Shown here: positions 8,501-16,255 of the stretch, piece after piece
Layout of the letters: every line of letters starts with the position of its first letter
How positions within the stretch are numbered: the first letter of the stretch is position 1
Notes under the pieces: generated by a model
Told to the model about the DNA's origin: nothing
The model's database searches: none
Seen by the model: only the letters and a program-made list of their open reading frames with translations
Assembly: GCA_012838505.1 (NCBI GenBank)
Contig: DUPD01000051.1
Coordinates: 1 to 60,136 of the forward strand
Direction: 5' to 3'
Source of the DNA: Bacilli bacterium
GTDB lineage: Bacteria; Bacillota; Bacilli; Bacillales; Amphibacillaceae
Length of the DNA: 60,136 bases
Position numbers and translations under genes: made by a program

Positions 8501-8860
8501 TTAATAACCAACCTGTACGGCCGCAATAACAATGTACATCAAATCATTCTTGTCATCTTGCTCGGGTAAAATGATTCCACTTGTTGTAGCAAGTCCACCA
8601 TCAACAACTTCCACAGTGACATCACCATAAGGAATTTCCTCTTTTACAGCATCATGATCAAGCAAATCCTTGTCAGCAGGAATCGCCAAAACAATATTTA
8701 CTTGCATGTTATCTAATGACTGACCAGGTAAATAATCTTTAATTCCAGGCATTGAATTGCTGTGAATCGCATTTTGAACGGCACGCCTCGCTGCTTTTGT
8801 AACATCTTGACCATGTGTATCCACGCCGACGCCTGTCTCAATAAAAATAATCTTCTCCAC
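8501..8860 (-). CDS. Lin0512-family conserved protein
   Basis: 119 residues, matching the length and layout of the Lin0512 family of small Firmicutes proteins: MEKIIFIETGVGVDTHGQD at the start, KAARRAVQNAIHSNSMPG, then GDVTVEVVDGGLATTSG, and a final hydrophobic IVIAAVQVGY. The function is unknown. The GVGVDTHGQD and hexapeptide-like symmetry suggest a small enzyme that binds a nucleotide or metal, but that is guesswork. It lies downstream of the ECF transporter operon with a 99-bp gap holding a perfect palindrome, so it may be separately controlled. Confidence 0.75.
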   Translation of the reverse strand: MEKIIFIETGVGVDTHGQDVTKAARRAVQNAIHSNSMPGIKDYLPGQSLDNMQVNIVLAIPADKDLLDHDAVKEEIPYGDVTVEVVDGGLATTSGIILPEQDDKNDLMYIVIAAVQVGY

Positions 8861-8893
8861 AATTTCGTCCTCCCTAATAATATTTCTTGTCGA

Positions 8894-8909
8894 TATTTCC
8901 CGGGAAATA
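8894..8909. promoter_or_regulatory. Perfect 16-bp palindrome upstream of the Lin0512 gene
   Basis: TATTTCCCGGGAAATA has perfect dyad symmetry and no T-tract, so it looks like an operator rather than a terminator. Its regulator is unknown. Confidence 0.4.
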
Positions 8910-8959
8910 GTTAATCAACGATTTCCAAGCATATTTATGTTATACCCACTGATTGTTAA

Positions 8960-9787
8960 TTAAAACGGATTATAAAAACGTGAACCATCATAAAAAGTGA
9001 TTACAATCGCAATGATAAATAAAAGTGTACTAACGACTAAAGTTAACCAATCGGTTTTCGTTAGTGGTTGGGCTCGATACCATGTACGTTTGTTATGCTT
9101 TCCAAAACTTCTTAATTCCATTGCCTGACTGATCGTCTCGATCCGATCTAAACTTGAAAAGATGAGTGGCATAATAATGGAACTCACATTTTTCAAACGC
9201 TTGATTAACTTTTCATTTTTTGAAAAATCAACACCACGCGCTTGTTGAACTTGACTGATTGTCCGGAAGTCGCGCTGGATATCGGGCAAATAACGTAAGG
9301 CTAGCGAAACAGCAATACTAATTTTATAATGCACACCAATTTTATTCAGCGAAGCCGCAAACTCACTTGGGTGTGTTGTAATAATAAACAATAAAGCAGC
9401 AGGTGTAACAACAATGTATTTTAACGTCACATTAAAGTGATAAAATAATTGCTCAGCTGTAATATTATAGCGCCCATAGATTGTGAAGAGCTCAGTCGAA
9501 CTGCCGTAAATCTGTACGCCTTCTTGCGGTGAAAAAAGATAGATCGCAAGATTATTTAAGAGCAGAAAGAATAAAATGAGTGCGAGTACTAAGCTAATCT
9601 CTCTCAATCGTACTTTGGATAATTTAAAGATGACAAAACTAAAAATTAATAAAACCAATAAAATTCGCGTATCGTAAGTTAACATTGCTGCGGTTGACCA
9701 AAGCAAAAAAATGATTAACTTGGTCACACCAGATAACTGATGAATCACCGATGAACGTTCAAAGTAACCTAACATTTTTACTGCCAT
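8960..9787 (-). CDS. ecfT: ECF transporter transmembrane component EcfT
   Basis: 275 residues with several membrane segments and the two cytoplasmic coupling-helix motifs of EcfT: an ARG motif in QQARGVDFS and a second in AMELRSFGK. These bind the two ATPase halves and pass movement to the substrate-binding S component. It overlaps the ecfA gene by ten bases (ATG at 9787 inside the ecfA end), so the two are translationally coupled. It is the last gene of the T-box-controlled operon that begins at 12982. A second in-frame ATG four codons in is possible. Confidence 0.88.
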   Translation of the reverse strand: MAVKMLGYFERSSVIHQLSGVTKLIIFLLWSTAAMLTYDTRILLVLLIFSFVIFKLSKVRLREISLVLALILFFLLLNNLAIYLFSPQEGVQIYGSSTELFTIYGRYNITAEQLFYHFNVTLKYIVVTPAALLFIITTHPSEFAASLNKIGVHYKISIAVSLALRYLPDIQRDFRTISQVQQARGVDFSKNEKLIKRLKNVSSIIMPLIFSSLDRIETISQAMELRSFGKHNKRTWYRAQPLTKTDWLTLVVSTLLFIIAIVITFYDGSRFYNPF

Positions 9788-11493
9788 GTTTTTCGAACCT
9801 GCCTATCATGTGAAATAAAATGATCGATAAATTGTGTTGGTTGCTCAATCCCTGCTTTTACCGCGAGATCAAATAATGATGTCCGTTTTAAATGTGCACG
9901 CTCGATTAACTGATCATTTGTTAGCACATCGGCAGGACTTTGATCAGCTATTAATTGTCCATCAGCTAGGACGATCGCTCGCGAAGTGTACTCGAGCATT
10001 AAGTGCATGTCGTGCGTAATCAAAATAATGGTTACACCGAGTTGATTTAATTGTTCTAAAAAATCCATAATTTCTGTGTAATGCTTCAGATCTTGACCAG
10101 CGGTTGGTTCATCTAAAATAATTAATTCCGGCTCCAAAACAAGAATTGAAGCAACTGTTAAACGTTTTTTCTGGCCATAACTTAAAGCGGATATTGGCCA
10201 ATTTCGAAATGGATAGAGACCACAAACGCGAAGCGCATCAAAAACCTTCTCTTTCACTTCATCCTCAGGTATCTGTCTAAGTCGTAAACCTAATGCAACC
10301 TCATCAAAAATTAAATGCTTTGAAATCATTTGATTCGGATTCTGCAAGACAAACCCAATTCGATTGGCTCGCTCAAAAATGGACTCACGATCAAGTGGTT
10401 GACCTGCGAACTTAATTGATCCTTGTTGTTGCTTTTCAAAGCCACAAATGACTTTAGCTAAAGTTGACTTTCCAGCACCATTTTTACCGACTAAACTAAT
10501 CATCTCACCACGATTAATCGTCAAAGAAATATCGGACAAAACAGACCGTGATTCATAACTAAAATTAACGTGTTCTAGCTGGAGCAATTGATCTGAAGGA
10601 GGTGTTGTGAAAGGTTTTCGATAATGACTTTGCCAGTTTGTTAAACGCTTAATATCTGACTCAGATAAAATGAGCTGATCGATCTGCTGAGGTTGATGTT
10701 TTGAGTCAATGACAGCACCACTATATTTTAGCGCCTTCGTGTAGAGAGGCTCTCGAATATGAACGTGATCAAGCGTTTCTGAAGCGAGCAATTGATTTGG
10801 CGTCGTATCCGTCACAATTCTCCCATCATCAATTACAATCACTCTGTCAAACTGAAGTTGAAGTGCATCCTCTAAGCGGTGTTCGATCACGATCACAGTT
10901 TTATGCTGCGCTTGGTGAATTTGAGCGATTAACTCCATCGCATAACGACCAGTTGCAGGATCTAAATTTGCTAACGGCTCATCAAATAATAGAATATCAA
11001 GATCTTGCTCGACTAACACACCACCAAGTGAAACACGTTGTTTCAAACCACCAGACAATTCATGAATGGAATGATCAATATGTGATTCAACGTTGACTAG
11101 TTTGGCCGTATCAGCGACAATTTTTTTCATTGACTCTTGAGCGACATTTTCATTTTCTAAGCCAAAAGCAAGATCCTCACCAACCGATAGACCGATAAAT
11201 TGTCCGTCCGTATCCTGCAACACGGTACCAACAATTTTTGACAAAGAAAAAATGTCTAAATCTTTCGTCTGCTTGCCTTTAATCGTTAAAGATCCAGTTA
11301 TTTCACCAGGATAGGAAAAAGGGACAAGCCCATTTAAACAATGGGCTAGTGTACTTTTCCCCGAACCAGAAGGTCCTAAGATTAAAATTTTTTCACCGTG
11401 ATTGATCGCTAAATTAATCTCATTTAAGGTTGGCTCGACTTGACTATGATATTTAAAAGAAAATTGCTCAAACTTAATAATTGGATGATCCAT
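9778..11493 (-). CDS. Fused double ECF ATPase (two EcfA domains)
   Basis: 571 residues holding two complete ABC domains in one chain. Domain 1 has Walker A GPSGSGKST (near 42), signature LSGGLKQR and Walker B ILLFDEPLANLD. Domain 2 has Walker A GKNGAGKST (near 340), signature LSYGQKKR and Walker B LIILDEPTAGQD. It powers the ECF complex with EcfT and the S component. The start is taken at ATG 11493, with AAGGTG upstream; an upstream in-frame ATG at 11526 has no good ribosome binding site. Fused ATPases are typical of dedicated (group I) ECF systems, so this one serves its own S component rather than a shared module. Confidence 0.88.
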   Translation of the reverse strand: MDHPIIKFEQFSFKYHSQVEPTLNEINLAINHGEKILILGPSGSGKSTLAHCLNGLVPFSYPGEITGSLTIKGKQTKDLDIFSLSKIVGTVLQDTDGQFIGLSVGEDLAFGLENENVAQESMKKIVADTAKLVNVESHIDHSIHELSGGLKQRVSLGGVLVEQDLDILLFDEPLANLDPATGRYAMELIAQIHQAQHKTVIVIEHRLEDALQLQFDRVIVIDDGRIVTDTTPNQLLASETLDHVHIREPLYTKALKYSGAVIDSKHQPQQIDQLILSESDIKRLTNWQSHYRKPFTTPPSDQLLQLEHVNFSYESRSVLSDISLTINRGEMISLVGKNGAGKSTLAKVICGFEKQQQGSIKFAGQPLDRESIFERANRIGFVLQNPNQMISKHLIFDEVALGLRLRQIPEDEVKEKVFDALRVCGLYPFRNWPISALSYGQKKRLTVASILVLEPELIILDEPTAGQDLKHYTEIMDFLEQLNQLGVTIILITHDMHLMLEYTSRAIVLADGQLIADQSPADVLTNDQLIERAHLKRTSLFDLAVKAGIEQPTQFIDHFISHDRQVRKTWQ

Positions 11494-11536
11494 CGTGCAC
11501 ACCTTCTTTTTGATAAAACTTTTCAATCGTTATTTA

Positions 11537-12091
11537 CTAATCTTCTTTAATTAAGCTACTGCTACTGCTCTGTGTTTTTGAATAAGAGAATAATAAAATT
11601 GATGTGAAAACACCAACTGAAATAATATTTAATAATGCGGCGACAAGTCCTTGCGTGAATACTTTGTTAGAGGGCTCAGCGTAAATTAAAATGTCGAGTA
11701 TAGGTGCAACGAGTCCCCAACCAATGATTTGGACAACGACCTGAATTAAGTTAAATGAAATCAGTTCCTTCTTACCAAATTGGCCATCTTCAAGTTTAAT
11801 TCGGTGCGCGGCAAGCCCGATTAGGAAACCGACCAATAATGAAACAAGCACCCAGCTCCACCAGACAGAACCAAACATCAATGCGTCCTTAAGTGCGTGA
11901 CCAATTAACCCAACAAGTCCACCTGCAATTGGACCAAACAGAACTGCAATAAACGCTAAGAACGCAATCGCCGTATCAACGTTTGTGTTCGGCACACCTG
12001 TTGGAATCGTCACAAATCGACCTAAAACAAAATAGACAGCAGAACCAATCCCAATTGCAACAATCGTCTTAATTGATAAATTTTTGAACAT
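11537..12091 (-). CDS. ECF transporter S component, UPF0397-type
   Basis: 184 residues, mostly membrane-embedded (about five or six segments). The start FKNLSIKTIVAIGIGSAVYF and the motif GRFVTIPTGVPNTN, then FGPIAGGLVGLIGHALKDA, are the UPF0397/S-component signature. It would bind the substrate and toggle in the membrane on the EcfT-EcfA engine. The start is ATG 12091, nine bases after AAGGAG; the ATG at 12100 is too close. The substrate is unknown. The methionine T-box and the SAM hydrolase in the same operon point to methionine, SAM or a related compound. Confidence 0.82.
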   Translation of the reverse strand: MFKNLSIKTIVAIGIGSAVYFVLGRFVTIPTGVPNTNVDTAIAFLAFIAVLFGPIAGGLVGLIGHALKDALMFGSVWWSWVLVSLLVGFLIGLAAHRIKLEDGQFGKKELISFNLIQVVVQIIGWGLVAPILDILIYAEPSNKVFTQGLVAALLNIISVGVFTSILLFSYSKTQSSSSSLIKED

Positions 12092-12124
12092 GTAAAACAT
12101 CTCCTTTTATTATAATAAATTTAA

Positions 12125-12982
12125 TTAACTATAAACAATTTTTGCAGCTTTACGGATTTGAATTTTTGAATGTAAACCTGTCTTGATATGATAGGCATCG
12201 GCAAATGAACCCTGATTTAAAGCAACACCGATTTTTTCAAGTGAATTGATGAAGAGTAAAGGCTCACCAACTCGAGTATCCGCAAATGACTTACCAAAAG
12301 ACATGACGTTTTTGTAAATTTGGCGATTCTGATCATAGATCGTCACCTCTAACGTATCCCCATACTTAATGCCCTCTTGCTCAAAAAAGTCTTTATTAAT
12401 ATTTGTCCATAGATTTCCGAAGCGAATATCTAAAATATCAATATTTCCATTAATGACGCGATCATCAACTTTGACTTGAGGTGTTTCAAGTGTAATGATT
12501 TTTTCAACGTCGAGCTTTGGACCAACTTCTTCAAATGTAATCGTATTTGAAGCGAGTCGTGCGCCGGTATAAGCATAGACGTCACGTCCGTGAAACGTAT
12601 ATGATTCATAAGAACGCGCTAATCGATTCACCTTCTCGTCAATTTCTCGAACTTCACTAATCCCAACTGATTGCGCTAAATGCGTTAGAGTACCATTGTC
12701 GGGTGTGATAATATACTGATTGTCGTTTGTTTTTGCGACAATACTTAGTCGGTTTGAGCCAACCCCTGGATCAACGACAGAAACAAACACGGTACCCTCT
12801 GGCCAGTATGGCGTCGTCTGATATAAACGATAAGAAGCTTCAAATATATTATAAGTCGGAATCTCATGTGTGACATCATATAATTGTAAATCAAGACTGA
12901 CTGATTTTGCTACGCCGTACATTGCACTCACAGCCCCATCAAATAAACCAAAATCAGATTGAAAAACTAATAAATTACTCAT
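12125..12982 (-). CDS. SAM hydrolase (SAM hydroxide adenosyltransferase, DUF62; chlorinase/fluorinase fold)
   Basis: 285 residues. The N-terminus FQSDFGLFDGAVSAMYG, then VVDPGVGS and ITPDNGTLT, are the substrate-binding motifs shared with fluorinase and chlorinase. The housekeeping members use water and split S-adenosylmethionine into adenosine and methionine. The C-terminal beta-barrel domain is present (from about residue 175). ATG 12982 is chosen because GAGGAG lies eight bases upstream; the longer reading frame start has none. It is the first gene after the T-box leader and is followed by the ECF S component 33 bases on. Producing methionine from SAM fits control by uncharged tRNA-Met. 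Confidence 0.88.
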   Translation of the reverse strand: MSNLLVFQSDFGLFDGAVSAMYGVAKSVSLDLQLYDVTHEIPTYNIFEASYRLYQTTPYWPEGTVFVSVVDPGVGSNRLSIVAKTNDNQYIITPDNGTLTHLAQSVGISEVREIDEKVNRLARSYESYTFHGRDVYAYTGARLASNTITFEEVGPKLDVEKIITLETPQVKVDDRVINGNIDILDIRFGNLWTNINKDFFEQEGIKYGDTLEVTIYDQNRQIYKNVMSFGKSFADTRVGEPLLFINSLEKIGVALNQGSFADAYHIKTGLHSKIQIRKAAKIVYS

Positions 12983-13016
12983 TGTAAAATCTCCTCTCAA
13001 ATTTAAAAGATTAAAA

Positions 13017-13338
13017 AACGCCCTTATTGCTCGGTTAAGAACAATAAGGGCGTTGAATGGGCAATCAACACGGTACCACCTTAGTTTACTATTTGCTTAC
13101 ACAAATAGTCTCAATAAGTACTCCGCCAATAGGCATTTATACTTTGGTATTGATAACGAGTACCAAATCTCGACGTTACTTACTTATACATAAATTGTAT
13201 GTTCAGCACGCAGCTCCTAGGCCATTTTCAGCATTCGCATTTTTGCTTCTTTTCAGCTACCGAAGCTCTCTTTTAGAAAAACGCTAAACACTTACTTTCC
13301 CTAATCAATGCTTTTAAAGTTTGAATAATTTGTGAACT
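13017..13338 (-). promoter_or_regulatory. T-box leader, methionine specifier, with terminator
   Basis: Read on the minus strand. The 5' part has GATTAGGGAAAGTAAG and AGAGAGCTTCGG of Stem I. The specifier region reads GAAAATGGCCTAGGAG, so the codon at 13225-13223 is ATG (Met), followed by the usual purine and CCTNNGAG. The T-box GGTGGTACCGTG (13080-13069) pairs with the tRNA ACCA end. A strong terminator (13054-13017, stem AACGCCCTTATTG) follows. Uncharged tRNA-Met would stabilise the antiterminator and turn on the SAM hydrolase and ECF genes. Confidence 0.85.
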
Positions 13339-13346
13339 TGTTTTTT

Positions 13347-13375
13347 ATTATAGGCGAGCAAAAAATAAAAAGCAA
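13347..13375 (-). promoter_or_regulatory. Promoter of the T-box operon
   Basis: On the minus strand TTGCTT (13375-13370) and TATAAT (13352-13347) are separated by 17 bases, just upstream of the T-box leader. Confidence 0.75.
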
Positions 13376-13492
13376 GCTTTATTATTGAAAAAATCTGAAT
13401 CTTATAAATTTAACGATCTAATGTTTTAAATTAATTGGGATGGGAATGTTACTAGTATGTAAGCAAAAAATAACGAAAAGGGTTGATTCTGC

Positions 13493-14035
13493 ATGACAAA
13501 AATTGGTGTTGTAGTTGGTAGTTTAAGAAAAGAATCATTTTCGCGTAAGATTGCCAATAATGTTGCGAAGCTATTTCCAGAAGGTTATGAAGCGGAATTT
13601 ATTGAGATTGGAAACTTACCACTTTACAATGAGGAGTATGACGGCAACTCACCGGAAGAGTATGTATCATTCCGCGAGACGGTGAGTGGTGTTGATGCTG
13701 TGTTATTCGTCACACCCGAATATAACCGGTCAGTTCCGGGGGTGCTAAAAAATGCACTAGATGTTGGCTCTCGTCCTTATGGTGAAAGTGTTTGGAATGC
13801 TAAGCCAGCAGCTATAATCAGTCAATCGATCAGTAACTTAAGTGGTTTCGGGGCGAATCACCATCTACGTCAATCATTAACGTTTTTAAATATGCCTGTC
13901 GTTCAGCAACCAGAGGTGTATTTAGCTAATTCTCAAGATTTAGTTGATGATAGTGGCAATATTAATAATGAACAAACCGTTCAGTTCCTTCAGTCATTTG
14001 TCGATGCGTTTGTCGATTTAATTAATAAACAATAA
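13493..14035 (+). CDS. NADPH-dependent FMN reductase (flavodoxin-like)
   Basis: 180 residues with the FMN_red fold. The phosphate-binding loop is GSLRKESFSRKIA near residue 9; LFVTPEYNRSVPGVLKNALD is the family signature around residues 72-91, where the flavin ring sits. Members reduce FMN, azo dyes, quinones or chromate with NAD(P)H. The ATG follows AAAAGGG. It is monocistronic and ends at a strong terminator. Nothing nearby shows the physiological acceptor. Confidence 0.85.
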   Translation: MTKIGVVVGSLRKESFSRKIANNVAKLFPEGYEAEFIEIGNLPLYNEEYDGNSPEEYVSFRETVSGVDAVLFVTPEYNRSVPGVLKNALDVGSRPYGESVWNAKPAAIISQSISNLSGFGANHHLRQSLTFLNMPVVQQPEVYLANSQDLVDDSGNINNEQTVQFLQSFVDAFVDLINKQ

Positions 14036-14044
14036 GTATAAAAA

Positions 14045-14079
14045 AGAACTGAAGCTAAAAAAAGCTTCAGTTCTCTTTC
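14045..14079. terminator. Bidirectional terminator
   Basis: AGAACTGAAGC and GCTTCAGTTCT surround a 7-base A-rich loop; A and T tracts flank it and serve the convergent genes. Confidence 0.88.
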
Positions 14080-14109
14080 TGTTGTCACATCATTCATGTA
14101 AAACAAACT

Positions 14110-15447
14110 TTAAGCCAAACCGGACTTTCTCGCAAGTTGCTGAAGCGGATCCCAAACCCCGTTATAAGGTGGTGCATAACTTAAATCGAGATCAAGCAAC
14201 TGAGTGAGCGTTAAATTACCATACAAAGCAGTCGCCAACACATCAATCCGCTTATCGACTCCCTTTTTCCCAATTATCTGTCCACCAAGAACCACATTCG
14301 TCTTCGTATGATAGACCATTTTCAACTGTAACGTTTCATGATTAGGATAATAACCAGCATGCGACCGAGCTTCACTCACCAGCACATGATAAGGAAGATT
14401 GAGCGCCCGAGCCTCCTTTTCTGACAAGCCGACACGCCCAAGCGTTAAATCGAAAAACTTCACAATCGACGTCCCAACAACCCCATTAAACGCCATTCGA
14501 TTACCAGCCATATTTGCCCCAGCAATCCGCCCCTGCTTATTCGAAGTTGTCCCCAGCGGAACATAATCATCCACACGCTTAATCCGATGATAATGTGACG
14601 CACAATCACCCGCAGCATAAATGTTCGCAATTGACGTCTCCATATATGGATTGACAATAATCGCCCCATTCCCAAGCATATGCAAACCCAAACCCTTCAG
14701 GAATCCCGTATTCGGACTGACCCCAATCGCAAGCAAGACAAGATCCGTCTCATACTCATTTTTATCAGTCACCACCCGATTGACACGACCACTTCCTGAA
14801 AAACTCTCCACCGTTTCTGATAAAACAACGTCAATCCCCTGCTTTTCAGCTTCTGTTTGAATATGTTCGGCCATATCAGGATCAAATATTTCGGCTAATT
14901 GATCTTCCCGTTGAATCAGCCTGACATCAAGTCCACGAGTGTGAAAAGCCTCAGCCATCTCTAATCCGATATAACCACCACCAATAATGGTTACTTGCTT
15001 AACGTCAGTTGTTAAGTCAGCCATTAATGCATTTGTATCAGTCATCGTTTTTAACGAATGAATCCCAGCTAAGTCAATCCCATCCCAGTCCGGCTTCACT
15101 GGATCAGAACCCGTTGCAATTAATAAGCGATCATACTCAACGTTAAACGTTTGATTTGTCTCTGTATTGATCGCTGTTATAATTTGCTTATCACTATCGA
15201 CACCAGTCACAGTCGTATTTGTTTTCGCATCAATCTGATATTTTTCTCTAAACTCCGCAGCAGTTCGCGAAATCACATCATCGATCGACGGAATGACCCC
15301 GTTAACAACATACGGCAAACCACACTGCCCGTATGAATAATCCTCACCACGCTCAAGCACCGTGATCTCTGCTGAATCATCTGTTCGATAAATCTCCATC
15401 GCCGCACTCATTCCAGCAGCAACCCCACCAATAATGACATATTTCAC
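14110..15447 (-). CDS. FAD-dependent pyridine nucleotide-disulfide oxidoreductase, CoA-disulfide reductase type
   Basis: 445 residues. The N-terminal FAD motif is IIGGVAAGMSAA; the single redox cysteine Cys42 lies in SYGQCGLPY, as in CoA-disulfide reductases and NADH oxidases. The central NAD(P)H motif is IIGGGYIGLEMAEAF, and the second FAD motif is IYAAGDCAS. The C-terminal dimerisation domain ends in DLSYAPPYNGVWDPL. In low-GC Firmicutes that use CoA as a thiol buffer it reduces CoA disulfide. GTG 15447 is chosen because AGGGAGGG lies upstream; the longer frame has no site. It is divergent from rlmH. A peroxide or polysulfide role cannot be excluded. Confidence 0.85.
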   Translation of the reverse strand: MKYVIIGGVAAGMSAAMEIYRTDDSAEITVLERGEDYSYGQCGLPYVVNGVIPSIDDVISRTAAEFREKYQIDAKTNTTVTGVDSDKQIITAINTETNQTFNVEYDRLLIATGSDPVKPDWDGIDLAGIHSLKTMTDTNALMADLTTDVKQVTIIGGGYIGLEMAEAFHTRGLDVRLIQREDQLAEIFDPDMAEHIQTEAEKQGIDVVLSETVESFSGSGRVNRVVTDKNEYETDLVLLAIGVSPNTGFLKGLGLHMLGNGAIIVNPYMETSIANIYAAGDCASHYHRIKRVDDYVPLGTTSNKQGRIAGANMAGNRMAFNGVVGTSIVKFFDLTLGRVGLSEKEARALNLPYHVLVSEARSHAGYYPNHETLQLKMVYHTKTNVVLGGQIIGKKGVDKRIDVLATALYGNLTLTQLLDLDLSYAPPYNGVWDPLQQLARKSGLA

Positions 15448-15618
15448 AATAACACCCTCCCTTATCAAAAATCCAATTGTCCTTTCAATCTGTCCTATTC
15501 CCTCTTCACCAATGAAATATGATTAAAAACAGGATAATGATCTGCAATTAATTTGTTTTAACGTTACAATAAGAGTAGATCAAGTTTAAGTAGAAAATGA
15601 TGAACGAAGGGGGTTCAT

Positions 15619-16098
15619 ATGAATATTACAATTATTAGCGTCGGTAAATTGAAGGAAAAATATTTAAAGCTAGGAATTGATGAATACACGAAGCGGCTAA
15701 GCGCGTACGCCAACTTGAAGCTAATCGAAGTTCCAGATGAGAAAGCACCTGAAACCTTATCTGAAGCAGAGATGGAAGCAGTAAAGAATAAAGAAGGCAA
15801 GCGCATTTTAGCAAAAATTCCAGCAGATACGTATCTGGTTACATTAGAGATCAAAGGTAAACAACTGACATCAGAACAACTAGCCAGCCATCTCGATCAA
15901 CTTGCCACACACGGAAAAAGTAAAGTTGCCTTTGTGATTGGTGGATCACTTGGATTAAGTGAAGCGGTAATGAAGAGAAGTGATTTTGCTCTATCATTTT
16001 CAAAAATGACTTTACCACATCAGTTGATGAGACTGGTGTTGTTGGAGCAGGTTTATCGGGCGTTTAAAATAAATAGAAATGAACCGTACCATAAGTAA
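15619..16098 (+). CDS. rlmH: 23S rRNA (pseudouridine1915-N3)-methyltransferase RlmH
   Basis: 159 residues, full length, SPOUT fold. The start [17 protein letters not shown], the SAM-knot [13 protein letters not shown] and the end [19 protein letters not shown] are diagnostic. It methylates pseudouridine 1915 in helix 69 of 23S rRNA. AAGGGGG precedes the ATG. Its last codons form the attachment site of SCC-type elements; here a composite island starts immediately after, while rlmH itself is kept intact, as is usual for SCC insertions. The normal upstream neighbour htrA has been moved about 15 kb away by the operons between. Confidence 0.97.
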   Translation: MNITIISVGKLKEKYLKLGIDEYTKRLSAYANLKLIEVPDEKAPETLSEAEMEAVKNKEGKRILAKIPADTYLVTLEIKGKQLTSEQLASHLDQLATHGKSKVAFVIGGSLGLSEAVMKRSDFALSFSKMTLPHQLMRLVLLEQVYRAFKINRNEPYHK

Positions 16099-16109
16099 AT
16101 GAGGTTTTT
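16079..16109 (+). repeat. attL: SCC-type attachment site at the rlmH 3' end
   Basis: A 31-base stretch is repeated without mismatch at 43605-43635; its core GAACCGTACCATAAGTAA encodes EPYHK and the stop of RlmH. TGAGGTTTTTT at 16100-16110 is inverted at the far end of the first unit (AAAAAACCTCA at 35221-35231). Confidence 0.88.
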
Positions 16110-16167
16110 TAATAAATAATGAAAAATGATGGGGAATAGTTTAAGGTGAGGAAAGATATTAATAGAA

Positions 16168-16207
16168 AGTTGAGTGGTTCATCATTATACCGATGAATCA
16201 CTCAACT
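16168..16207 (-). terminator. Hairpin after the GmrSD-like gene
   Basis: AGTTGAGTGGTTCATC and GATGAATCACTCAACT form a 16-bp stem with one mismatch and an 8-base loop; on the minus strand it is followed by TTTCT. It lies 49 bases past the stop at 16256. Confidence 0.6.
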
Positions 16208-16255
16208 TCTAATGATCTCTTAATTGATTGTGTTCAACTATTCATTCACTTAACG

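Noticed and set aside
13057..13287. Plus-strand open frame of 76 codons
   Set aside because: It lies entirely across the minus-strand T-box leader, whose conserved elements explain the sequence.
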